Origin: Gnetum montanum
Lineage: Eukaryota; Streptophyta; Gnetopsida; Gnetales; Gnetaceae
Assembly (NCBI GenBank): GCA_015680685.1
Contig: MNCI01008279.1
Location: 500,072 to 564,071 of the forward strand
Length of the DNA: 64,000 bases
Direction of reading: 5' to 3'
This document shows, one piece after another, positions 45,373-55,999 of the stretch (its first letter is position 1; each line of letters starts with the position of its first letter). Under the pieces are notes generated by a model, which did not search any database, was not told where the DNA came from, and saw only the letters and a program-made list of their open reading frames with translations. Position numbers and translations under genes: made by a program.

Positions 45373-46285
45373 GAGTTTATTAAATGCACATTTTTTTTAG
45401 ATTCTTGAGAAGCCACCTACCTTTAGGCATGGGTAACATGTCTTTCTAGTGGGACCCCCAAAAATTTTATTTTGTGCATGTATTTTATTTTTAATTGTGT
45501 TGATCTTCCTAGAGGACTACCTTCCAGCATGGGTAACATGTCTTTCTAGTGACATCGTAAGGCAACACTTATTGTACTATTACTCTCATTTTTTGTTTGA
45601 TCTTCAAGAAAATAATACCATTCTAACAATAGGATAAGACTCATAATAGTAGTTCAAAAGAATCCACAAATCCCCTTGATGTCACACCCTTTTCATTCCA
45701 ACTTGGTTCTTTAGTTTTCTATCCAGGAATAATTATCACAAGTTTATTTTAGTTTTATTGTGGAAAAGAATGCCATTATGACCATGGTAAGAACCTTTTA
45801 TTATTGGAAGTGGATGGATGGATGTAGTGGTCTCACTATATATAAAGTTAGTTTTCCCATAATTTAATACCATAGAGCAATCTTCACCTTATTGGGACTA
45901 CATCTTGCTTTATTCCTTTGCACTTATTAAAAAATTAACCAATTATGTAAAAGAAAAATAATGAGAAAGTATAAGAAAAATTGTAAGACACAGTAAAAAT
46001 TGTAAAAATAGCAAGAATGAAAAAAGTATAAAAATAATGTAAAATACCAAAAAATGGAAAATGATTTAAGAATTAAAAAAGGTATAAAAGAATGGAAAAA
46101 TATCAAAGAATATAGAAAATGAGTAAGAAAAGAAAAAGGTTTAGTAGTTAACCTATGTGTCACTTCAAACACTCCCAGGACTATGATTAGGAGTAGTTAA
46201 CTAGAAATTGGAACAAGTGTAGGATAAATTACTAGATTGGGTAGAATCCACAATAGTATTGGAATGTCCATAGTAAAGCTTTACT
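45373..46285 (-). other. 3' noncoding region of element 3, next to integrase
   Basis: The minus strand resembles 42640-43200 of element 2, for example AAAAGGGTGTGACATCAA (about 45692-45675) and the A/T-rich tract 45930-46140. A 35-bp direct repeat with GCATGGGTAACATGTCTTTC occurs at 45417-45451 and 45517-45551 (period 100 bp). No ORF of note. Confidence 0.6.
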
Positions 46286-47300
46286 TGCTAGATATTTACT
46301 AAACTGAGCTTATGTGAACTAGGCAGGTGGTAAATGTACATGGCACTAGATGGATAAGTTGCATGGACAATGTATGGTCTTTCCCAAAGTATTTGAAACT
46401 TATATTTTTGTTGGACATGATTGGGATTGTAATATAAGACCTTATTGCCTGGCTGGATTAGCACTTGTCGTATTCTTACATTGTGCCTATGCTTGGAGTA
46501 TTTCTTATGAATCTCATTAATCATAAGTGCTACAAGCCTATTTTCCTCTAATAGGTTGAGGTTCATGAGATGTTCCTTTTGGGCTAGGCTTAGGTCTAGG
46601 TCTAGTTGACTAGCAATAGCTAGGGTTTGGTGCTATGCCTGGATTGGAAGAGTAGGTACTTTACCATAAACGATCTCATAAGGTGAATATCCTATGGGTA
46701 GTTTTCATGTCATTCTATAAGCCCATAGAGCATCATTTAACTTGGTGCTCCAATCATTCCTAAACCTACTAATTGTCCTAGTTAATATTTTTTTTCTTTT
46801 ATGATTAGTTACTTTAGCCTGGCCATTTGCTTGAGGGTGGTATGGTGTGGTCAATTTATGGTTCACACCAAGCTACTTCATGAGATTCTTAAAAGTAACA
46901 TTGGTAAAATGAGTTCCATTATCTAAAATAAGCATTCTTGGTACTTCAAATATATTCACCACATGTTGTTGAAAGAACTTGACAATTATTTTAGCTATAC
47001 AATCTTTAATTGTAGTTGCCTCCACCCATTTTGTATAGTAATCCACAGTCACTATAATATAAGCTTTCCCATTCAACATTGGCATGATGAGGCCCATGAA
47101 GTCAATTCCCCAAATATCAAATGATTCTAATGGCTAGATATAGTTTTTTGGTCCTTTATTTTTGGCTAATATTCCTCCATCTTGTTGACATCTCTCACAA
47201 GATTATGAGAAGTGGTGTGCATCTCTGAATATGGTAGATCATAAGTAGTCTACCATGATCAACTTGAGTATTGTCCTACATCTCATGTAATGGCCACCAC
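46286..47300 (-). pseudogene. Integrase of element 3
   Basis: On the minus strand: a CERCQQDGG zinc block near 47200, GIDFMG at 47110-47090, LILDNGTHF (46935-46910), a GQAKVTNH-like block near 46820-46790 where the catalytic Glu is changed (Gly-Gln-Ala-Lys), an ALWAYR equivalent near 46720, and a C-terminal open frame (46566-46288) with QPGNKVLYYNPNHV. It follows RNase H as expected for gypsy. Stops and frameshifts inactivate it. Confidence 0.85.
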
Positions 47301-47639
47301 ATGATCCTTCATGTGCATCTTGTAGGACTCTTCATTGGTTTTTATTTTGGCACATGCCATCGGACTAATCCATTAGCAAAAATCTTTTAAAGATTTCTAT
47401 TTATCTCTATGTATCTTTTAACTTTGTGAAGGAATTATTCTTTTTGTTTTGAATTCCACTCAAGAGGAAGCTCTTATGTGGTTAAGTAAGTTATATAATT
47501 GGTAGTCCATGGCTCCTCTATTAAGTCAAAACCCATTATTACCTTTGTGAACAAGTTTTCATCAGAGAATTGATTTGATAATGGTTCTCTTTGTTCTTGT
47601 GATTCCCATCTTAATCTTGACAAGTGATCTTTTACTACA

Positions 47640-48090
47640 TTCTACATGCCCTTATTGTTGATCATGGTTATGTCAAATTCTTATAGAATGATGAGTCATT
47701 CTATCATCCTGTGACTTCTTGTTGGTTTGTTCATTAGGAATAGAATTTCACTATGATCGCTATGGACATAGATTGGATACTCGAGCACATAATGTCTAAA
47801 TTTTTCTAGTGCATATACCACTACCATAGGCTTCTTTTCTATGGTGGTGTAATTGAGTTATACCTCAGTGATGCTTTTGCTAGCATAATGTATATAGTAT
47901 GGCCTTTTATAGTCATCCAACTATGTTACCATTGCACCTAGTGCATAATTTGAATCATTTGTCATGATATGAAAAGGCTTAAACCAATCTAGTGCTTGGA
48001 GGATAGGTGTCTTAATTAACTTCTATTTTAAGATCTCAAATGCCTTTTCAGATGATCCAGTCCATTAGAATGATACATCCTTCTTGGTTA
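47640..48090 (-). pseudogene. RNase H of element 3
   Basis: Minus-strand blocks: SNYALGAMVT (about 47960), LNYTTIEKKPMVVVYALEKFR (47860-47800), and YVHSDHSEI (47770-47745), in the order of gypsy RNase H. TAG/TAA codons break it. Confidence 0.8.
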
Positions 48091-48179
48091 GCTCTATGAA
48101 TGAGATTGTAATTTTTGAGAAATTTTCTATAAATCTTCTGTAATATCTCATGTGGCCTAAAAATGATAAACATCCTTGA

Positions 48180-48830
48180 TAATTTGCAGCCTTAAGATAA
48201 TGTTCTATATGAATTTAATGTTCTAAGGATCTACCTTAATTTCTCTTGTGATACCTTGTGTTCTAACATGATCCTTTCTTGGACCATTAAATGGCTCTTC
48301 TGCCAATTGAGCTTCAAGTTTATCTCTACACATCTTTTCAGTACTTGCTATAAATGATCTAGTGCTTGTTTGAAGTTCAACCCATAGGTTGAAAAATCAT
48401 CCATAAATGCTTCTACATCATTACCTATCTATTTTGGGAAAATATTTAGTACCAATTTCTGAAAGGTAGTAGGCACATTGCAAATACCAAAAGACATTTG
48501 CTTGTAAGCAAACATTCCCCATAGATTAGTGAATGTTGCCTTTTCTTGGTCTTTTGGTGCAATGCAGATTTTTTTGCATCTACTATATCCATCAAGAAAA
48601 CTATAGTACCAATGTCCTGCAATACTATCCAGGACTTGGTCAACAAACAATAATGAAAAATTATCCTTGAATGTTGTAGAGTTCAACAATTGGAAATTGA
48701 TACATACTCTCCACTTAACCCACTTCTTTGGAACAATTACCAATGGACTAATCCATTCATTGTCTATAATGGGATAAATGAATCCTACCTTTAGTAATTT
48801 TTTCAACTCTTTCTTGACTATTTCTTTGAT
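48180..48830 (-). pseudogene. Reverse transcriptase of element 3
   Basis: An open frame of 125 codons (48806-48429) carries VGFIYPI, SPLVIVPKKW, VCINFQLLN, VDQVLD, YSFLDGYS, and FAYKQMSFGICNVPTTF. The FxDD box follows near 48410-48395 as AFMDDFS. It aligns with 40003-40420 of element 2. Changes such as DGYSRCKKI for DGYSGYNQI show decay without stops in this segment. Confidence 0.88.
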
Positions 48831-49254
48831 CTTTGAATTTAGCCTTCTTTGTGGTTGATGTCATGGCTTAATAGCTATATTTTTGTATATTCGATGTTGA
48901 AAAATTTGAGGATGAATGCCAGGAACACACCATTAGCCATTTATTGACCACTTCCAATAACTTTTTCTTCTATTCTTTATCCAAGTTGGCATTAACTATG
49001 ATTGGCTTTTTATTATTTAGGAAAGCATGTTCTAGTACTGCCAATAGGGCCTTTAATTCTAATTGTTCTGGTTCAACTTTATTTAGGATCTTGAGTTGTC
49101 CTCATTTAATCTCCTCTTCTTGATGTGAGTGTGGATAGGGGTGTCTTCTTCTTAATTATTCTAACTTATCTATTTCTTCTACATAGGCATTTAGAGTATG
49201 AGTTGTTGGTTCCATGTATATTTTTGACTTAGTTTGTTCATTTGTGATCAACCA

Positions 49255-49900
49255 CTAGGTGTCTTCTTATTTAGTGGTTTCCACATACAAGCATATTTAT
49301 ACACACATTTTTGCTACACATCTTTTTGCATGTTGTGTTGTTTTCTTGTTTCACTACCTATTTTTTCTACACGCAATTGCACCCATTATCACTATATGTA
49401 ATACATGGAACTTTGCATCTTTGAATGATTTTGGCTTCATATTCTTTGGAAAATTTCAAGGATAAGTATCTAATACCAAGCTTAGCATCTACCATGCTAG
49501 GCCAAGCTCCTCTCATAATAATAGGGAACTCTCCCTTGTTTTAACTATATGAATGACTGAAAAATCAGCAAGGTAAGACCAATTGCTAATGGTAGTGATC
49601 ACATCATCTACCTATCCTAATGGGACTATGATTGACTAGTTTATAGGCTCTAATTAGATGTTTCTTTTCTTTAATAGTGGTAGATTCTAGGCCTTATACA
49701 TATCTTATGATATTAGGTTTATTCCTAACCTAGAGTCAAGTAAAGCCTTGCATGGTTTATGCCCTACTATTTGAAGGTACACCAAGGGACTTCCTAGATT
49801 TTTTTATTTATGAGAAAGTGCTCTTGCCTTTATCCAATGCATGATAGTTTGTGTAAGCATGATAGTAGTCAAGTTAGATTTTGAAGAATATGGAAGCATG
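49255..49900 (-). pseudogene. Retropepsin of element 3
   Basis: On the minus strand ALLDSRLGINLIS (about 49755-49715) has the catalytic Asp-Ser-Gly changed to Asp-Ser-Arg. It is followed by stops at the places where element 1 has Gln and Trp, then SNWSYLADFSVI (49590-49555) and a damaged GRAWLS block (49505). It ends with the same LVVDH stretch seen before RT in element 2. Confidence 0.8.
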
Positions 49901-50479
49901 CTATTCCTTGAAGGTATGTAAGTGGATGAGATTGACTTAGATGGAGTTCCCATCTTTTGGACTTTCTCTGGACTCGTTCTAAAGAATAGACATTTTCTAG
50001 ATTGAGTGTCACTTATTACTACCTCCTCTTGGGTGTGGACTGCCCTTGTAGCATTCTTCTACTAGGGTTGTTATGGCACTTCCCCCTGCATGATAGGTGG
50101 TGACACTAGTGGAAAAGAATTTGAAGGAGGATTTGATGGGCTAGCTACTAGCAGATGTGCATAAGGACTATTATCCATCCTTGGAGTAGTAGGCCTATGG
50201 TATTTTGGTGGATAATAACTAGAATTTTTTTGAAATAAAGCATTTCCTTGAGATATTAGATGTTGAACATAATATCCATAAGGATCAGGTTTCCTCTATG
50301 GATACTATTACCTCGAATGTGGCATTGTCCATGTCTATGGTTGCTACCACTATTGGTGGTATTACTCTTGTGGTTGTGGGTAGGCTCTACTTGGGTAATA
50401 TGTTAGCTAGAAAGGTTGCTTTATATTATCTTGCACATAAGGTAGCCTTCTCAGCATATATTTTTTTTGAAAAATCTTG

Positions 50480-52421
50480 GATTAAGTGCATATATCCCAA
50501 ATTCTTGCAAGTGGACCATAATAGGACAACATCCCTTAGGATGTTCATATTGACACATCTTGTATCCTTCCTCTTCCTCTAAACTAGAGTTAATAAACCC
50601 TTCAATGGTAGTAAATTTTCCTTTATGCTTATAATCTTTTTGTCCATAATCTCTTTTCTTGTTCCTTTCCTTGTCCTTATTGAGTTCTTATTTAGTCTTC
50701 TCTTCCATGATCTTTAAGGCTGTAGCAAATTTTTCATCCACTGAATCCCACATTTTCTCTACTTTAATTGCTATATTATTCACTAATTTTTGGATAGGTA
50801 AAATATTTTCTTGGATAACATCTTCCAAGGTTTCATCCTCCTGCTTGTCACATATTCACACATTGCATTTTTCTTATTAATGGATCTTAGTTATACTCTT
50901 CAGCTAACTCTCTCTTCTTGAGTTCATCTTCCTCTTTTACTACTTGATCAATTAATCTTTGAATTCGATGGATGGTCATCTTTGATAGTTACCCTTGGGC
51001 ATAAACTCCAAGAGTCTCTTTGGTTTTGTTTCTCAACCCATCTACTATGTACCTTAGTTGTTCCTTCTACGAGAATCCATGGCTTGGACATATGTGCAAT
51101 AAGGAATAATATTTGTCCATTGTTGCATCAAGGGATTTGTCTATCCTTTACTTCCATCCTTAGATTTTCTTTCTTGAGTTTGACAATTGTGAGTAAGTTG
51201 ATATTTATCATCGAAGAGTTCCAACATGGTACTCCATCTTTGAATTTATTCTGGTTCTAGGGACCTGTACTAGCTTTCTACCTTCTTAATGAATGTCCTT
51301 GTAAATAACTTTAGTTTCTGCCAATCACTTTCAATATTTTGGAGGGCACAAGCATCATGGAATGCTTGAAGGTGATGTTGTAGATTTGCATTATATCCAA
51401 CCTTAAATCAAGGCATGTTGTTCATATCTAGCCACTTAATGTGATTGTTCCTTATGTGCCTTGTTGGAATGTAGACTACTTCCTTGATGTTTATTATACT
51501 ACAAGTGGCCAATAGGGGTTCTTTATAGTGATCAAGTTCATAGGCTCTATTGTGGTGATGACCCCTTCTATGTTAATAATGCTTCCTTTCTTATTGTTTG
51601 ATCCTTTCCCTTCTTCATTCATAATCGTCCTCTTTACTATTAGAATATCTTCTTTTATAATCATGTCTCTCACCATCCCTTCATCTGTCCCTGTCATGGT
51701 CTTTGTATTGATGTTCCTTCTTGTTAGACTTTGTAGATGAACGTGAAGAGGTGAAGGAAGTAGTTGGAAAATAGTGTTGGCTAGCTTTGCTTCAATGAAT
51801 CCTTGATTCATTTCCTTGTAGCTTGTTAGAAGCTTTAGGCCTTAAGCTCTAACTATGTCTTGAGTCTTTTGCATTTCTCCCAAGGTCCTTTGCAAGAGTT
51901 GACTTTAGCTTTGTGTTGATAGGATCTTCAATGTGTATAACTGGTGTGTGAGAGTGGGATCTTTGAAGTTGATAGAATTTATCAGCTTGGAGTGAGGTAT
52001 CTTTAATTTTCTCTAGGACAATAGTCTAAGGGGCTTTCTTTCCCTTCTCTTGTTCATGCTAAGCTTTCATAATAGCATCCCTTTTTGCTCAAGCCTCTGT
52101 TGGTTGGTATAACCTGGTCATATCCTTTGTGACTCGATATCCTTTTTGTTCATAAATCAGGTTGGCCTTCTTGGGGGTTACTTGAAACATTAGTGTTATG
52201 GAGGGTTTTAGGAGTAGGACTATGTTTCCTTGCATATCCCTCCATTTATATTATTCATCTTAGTGAAGGATGAGTATGAAGTCAGGATACCATGGATCAT
52301 TTTGAGCATATAAAACTCTTGTTTGCATTGGTGCACTCTAGCCCTTATTATCATATTTTCTATCATGACTTTTCGATAGATCTTTGAAAGGTGGCATCTT
52401 TTATTTCTGTGTTGAAGCCAT
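50480..52421 (-). pseudogene. Gag of element 3
   Basis: The start MASTQ is at 52421, equivalent to elements 1 and 2. The basic region is near 51810-51500, the gag domain near 51430-51000, and a charged region with a KMWDSVDEKF-like block near 50745. The knuckle near 50560 reads KMCQYEHPKGCCP; its first Cys has become Tyr. Stops at former Gln codons are frequent, beginning six codons after the start. Confidence 0.8.
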
Positions 52422-52548
52422 GGTATGATTTTAACACTTATTCATGTGTGTGTGTTAGTAAGATTGATTAAGAATATGAAAAACAAAATTTCATAACTTC
52501 TACTACAATGAACTATTTAAGATCAAATCTTAAGCATACATTGACACA

Positions 52549-52567
52549 TCCTTGGAAACAACACCAA
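52549..52567 (-). other. Primer-binding site of element 3
   Basis: On the minus strand, just inside the 5' LTR, TTGGTGTTGTTTCCAAGGA. It is related to the PBS of elements 1 and 2 but more decayed. Confidence 0.65.
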
Positions 52568-53415
52568 TGATGAGTGGTTGAGCATCCAACACTTTACCAT
52601 ATAGGTCATGAGTGCTCACACATGACCAAATTGTAATCCATGGATGGAAAATGTAATTATGCTAAGGGTTGATATTAAGTTTGTGATTGTGGTCTTCCCA
52701 CTTTGCACTAGTGAAGTTCAAGTATATGGTTTAGCTCTTAGTGAGGGAAATGATTAACTAATGTTATACGATCCTTAAGTACTCTTAAAGTAAACATGAT
52801 TGAATAAGTTGTAATTCTAGTTAACTAAAAAAACATAAACCTATCTTAGCCTAATGTGATGGACATTTGGTCTTGATCCATCGTACATGCCTTGGACTTG
52901 TGTAGCTATCACTGGGATTACCAAGTGGAATTACTACTAGGTGAACCAAGCAATGCCACTACTAGATTACCATATAGCCACACTTAGCACTTACAACTAG
53001 TCATATCCATTCTGCTTACTAATGATATGTAAAATAAAGTGCTTTGAAAAGTAAAGTGTTAAGCTAGGAAAACTAAAATATTTTGATAAGTAAGTAAATA
53101 AAACTATGTGGATGCTGCAATGATGGAAAGCAATCTCAATCTTTGTTTTTGTTCATGAACTATGTTTAAGTACAATTCACTTGAATAAAGATGTCATTCA
53201 ACTGCTAAACATCATAGGTGAGCATTCACTTCTATTATAATTATGAAATAAAATTGCAAGAGTTTCCTTAAGTGTGATAATGAAAATTTGTTGATTGTGT
53301 GCCCCAAGTGCTGGCATTTATAGGGTTGCACACATCTTGAGACATTGTATCAATGACATCATTAATATGATATCGTTACTACGATATCGCAACAACAAAA
53401 AATTTGACTTTATCA
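52568..53415 (-). repeat. 5' LTR of element 3 (848 bp)
   Basis: Minus strand: starts TGATAAAGTC (53415), ends CACTCATCA (52568). GATATC at 53383 and 53369, 14 bp apart, near the start, as in element A. It aligns with 23897-25682 once the solo LTR is removed. The target duplication CACTT follows at 53416-53420. Confidence 0.9.
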
Positions 53416-53420
53416 CACTT

Positions 53421-53910
53421 GTTCTCTACTTTATTTGAAAGCTTAGGTGTGTAGTTATTTTCTAGTAGCAAAAGTATAACTATGACATCTCTTCAGGTGT
53501 CAAATACCATATTCTGAAAGATGTCACTTTTTAGCTATAACTTAAAGGAAAAAAGATTTAGTAAAATTTTAATAATTAAATTTTTCTATAGTATTACTTT
53601 TTTTTGTTTTAGAGGTTCAAGGATGGGAAACTTTCAGCCTTTGTTTCTATGTGTTATTTATTTCTAATTAATGTATTCTTTTTTTAGTGATATTTTTCTC
53701 CTTTTCTTTATAAGAAACCCTTTAGTAAGAAGTGAAAACCTATAAGGGCATTTGTAAACAAAGGAAAGGCTTGAGCCTACCCCAAAGATAAGGCTTTTGT
53801 AGATTAGTTATAGGCATGAAAACATAAAAAGACATTCCCAAAACCATCGGGATTTTTCTTTATACTCTTTCATTAATGATCTAATGTACTCTAAATTCTT
53901 AAAATATTTT
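53421..53910 (+). repeat. Left arm of a large inverted repeat
   Basis: GTGTGTAGTTATTTTCTAGTAG (53449) and later blocks, such as TTCAAGGATGGGAA and AAACCCTTTAGTAAGAAGTGAAAAC (53725-53750), align with the reverse complement of 55660-55080. About 480 bp, moderately diverged. Its outer end continues at 23896 across element 3. Confidence 0.7.
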
Positions 53911-55059
53911 TATTCATTTTTTAGGATCCAACACCCGCTATAATGATTTGACCTTCTTATTATCAATGAATTAGTTAAAACATACATTTAATACTAATTG
54001 TTAAAAAATGATTACCTCTTATATGTTAGGGAGCTCATCATTGGCCAAAATACTAAACGAATTGAAGATCATAAGAATGAACATTGGCAAAGACCACAAT
54101 ATTTTCAAATTACATTCACTAATAATGATTTCTTTTATTCTAAGCATATACTTCTCTTCTAGTAGGATGAATAACTTAGATGGAGGGATTCTTATGATAA
54201 CATTGTGTTACATCCAGATGTATCTATACCTTCCATGCTTTAAGCTGCACTCATAAGAAGAGGAATGAACCATGGACTAGGTAGTCACCACTTGGATAAG
54301 AAAATTACCTAGGCCTATTTGCCTAATGCTACATAGTGCAACATAGATAAAAAAAAAAGGATTTGTAGCATGAGCAATAAAAAGATAAAAATAATGTACA
54401 ATCTATTCTTAATTTAGAAAGGAAGGATGCCACGTCCATATTCTTGAATGAAGTTGTTCCATAATAAGATGGTATTGCTTTGTAATAAATGATGTAATTA
54501 TTGTAAAAAGACCCAAAAGGACACATTGTAATAATGGGAATTTCTCTTGAGGTGATCTTTGGAGGTTTGAACTAAGGTATTTAAACTTGTGGATTAGAGG
54601 TCAAGCCAACATTGAGTTGGGGAGTCGGTAAAGGTGAGAAATGAGTGCTAAGTAAAGCAAGACACGAAGATGATTGGCCATCCCTTCTAGCTAGGTACAA
54701 GCCTAACAAAGGTAGTAGTGCTAGATTAGTTCAAAGGGATAGATGTCAAGGAAGATAACCTTAAGAACCCCTTAGACCATGACCCAAATATATTATTTCC
54801 ACATTAATAAAGTTTTCTTTTAATTTCCTTGTGCATTTTCCCTACCTCATTCATTACACATAATTTCAAATGTTACATATAGTTGACATTTGCCATGACA
54901 TCTAGGAACGGAATGTCATAGAGGATGTGACTAATAGGTCAAAATGATTCTTCTACACTAGGTCCACATTAAGGAATTTCTTGTATCCATTATAAAATTT
55001 TATAAAAATGAGTTATAAAAAAATCGAATCAATGTAGAGTAGGATTATGAAATTAAAAG
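53911..55059. other. Sequence between the inverted arms
   Basis: No domain recognised. A run of ten A at about 54349-54358 could be a retroposon tail. Frames are short. Confidence 0.4.
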
Positions 55060-55725
55060 GCCTCCATTAGGGGTTTTTGAACCCTAAAAAATGAGTAATA
55101 AAATTAAAAAAATTGAAAGTACATAAGATCATCAAAGAAAAAGCCCAATAGTTTTGGGGATGTCATTTTAGGTTTTCATCCTTATAACCAATTCTAAAAA
55201 ACCTTTTCTCTAGGGTAGGAAAAGGATTAGGTCTTGTCCTTATTCAGAAGCACCCTCATGTGTTTTCACTTCTTACTAAAGGATTTCTTGTAAAGAGATG
55301 GAGAAAAATATCTCTAAAGAAAAAATAATACATCAATAAAAAAAATGAAAATAAGTTCTAAAATCTTCCCATCCTTGAGCTTATAAAATAAAAAGAAATT
55401 AATCCTATAGAAAACAAATTAACTATTTAGCTTTTACTAGGAGTTTCTTTTCTTAAAGTTGTAGCTGAAAAGTGACGTCTTTGAGAATATGGTGTTTAAC
55501 ACTTAAAGATAGGTCATAGTTATGTTCTTACTACTAGAAAATAACTACACACTAAAGTTGTAGCTGAAAAGTGACGTCTTTGAGAATATGGTGTTTAACA
55601 CTTAAAGATAGGTCATAGTTATGTTCTTACTACTAGAAAATAACTACACACTAAAGCTTCTAAATAGAGAAGAGAACAAGTGGTTGAAAATAATTCTAAA
55701 TTCCAAGAAATGAACTAGAAAAAGT
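55060..55725 (-). repeat. Right arm of the large inverted repeat
   Basis: The reverse complement matches the left arm at 53421-53910 and then 23860-23896. It contains the 99-bp tandem duplication at 55454-55651; the left arm has a single copy. It lies directly 3' of the LINE on the minus strand. Confidence 0.7.
55454..55651. repeat. Perfect tandem duplication, 2 x 99 bp
   Basis: The unit beginning TAAAGTTGTAGCTG and ending AACTACACAC occurs at 55454-55552 and again at 55553-55651 with no difference that I can see. Five further bases (TAAAG) of a third unit follow. Confidence 0.95.
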
Positions 55726-55999
55726 AGGCTAATCATCAAGAATGATTTTATTGATACTTAAACATCCTAGATGTCCATTTCCAAGCATGCTAAGTAATAA
55801 GACACTAAAAAACATAAGAAAATAAATCTTTACTTCTTGAGAGAGGATGTTAAGGTGAAACATTTTCCATATATTTAAGATGAGTGTTGATAGGAAGCCC
55901 TTATTGAATAAGACATTATAAAAATATGAATTTTAGAAAATGTAGGAGCTCTCTAAATATCTTTTATTTTTCTCATCCAAAAGTGTAATGATAATTGCA

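Larger units (their letters stand above)
23897..53415 (-). mobile_element. Element 3: very large Ty3/gypsy element, nested insertions included
   Basis: The 5-bp duplication CACTT flanks it at 23892-23896 and 53416-53420. Both ends are LTRs of the same subfamily (5' LTR 52568-53415, 3' LTR 23897-25682) in minus orientation, both ending TCATCA and starting TGATAAA. Read from the right: PBS, gag, protease, RT, RNase H, integrase, noncoding, accessory ORF, polypurine tract, 3' LTR. Removing element 2 with one target copy (35422-45372) and the solo LTR with one copy (24536-25452) leaves about 18.65 kb, long for gypsy and in the range of Ogre/Tat giants. A second gag-protease module (about 26600-32450) lies inside the accessory ORF; without it the element would be about 12.7 kb. 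Every ORF is broken by stops. Confidence 0.85.

Noticed and set aside
53421-55725. Mutator-like DNA transposon with long terminal inverted repeats
   Set aside because: The arms lack a visible 9-bp target duplication and no transposase is seen; the right arm adjoins a LINE 3' end, so inverted LINE tails are as likely.
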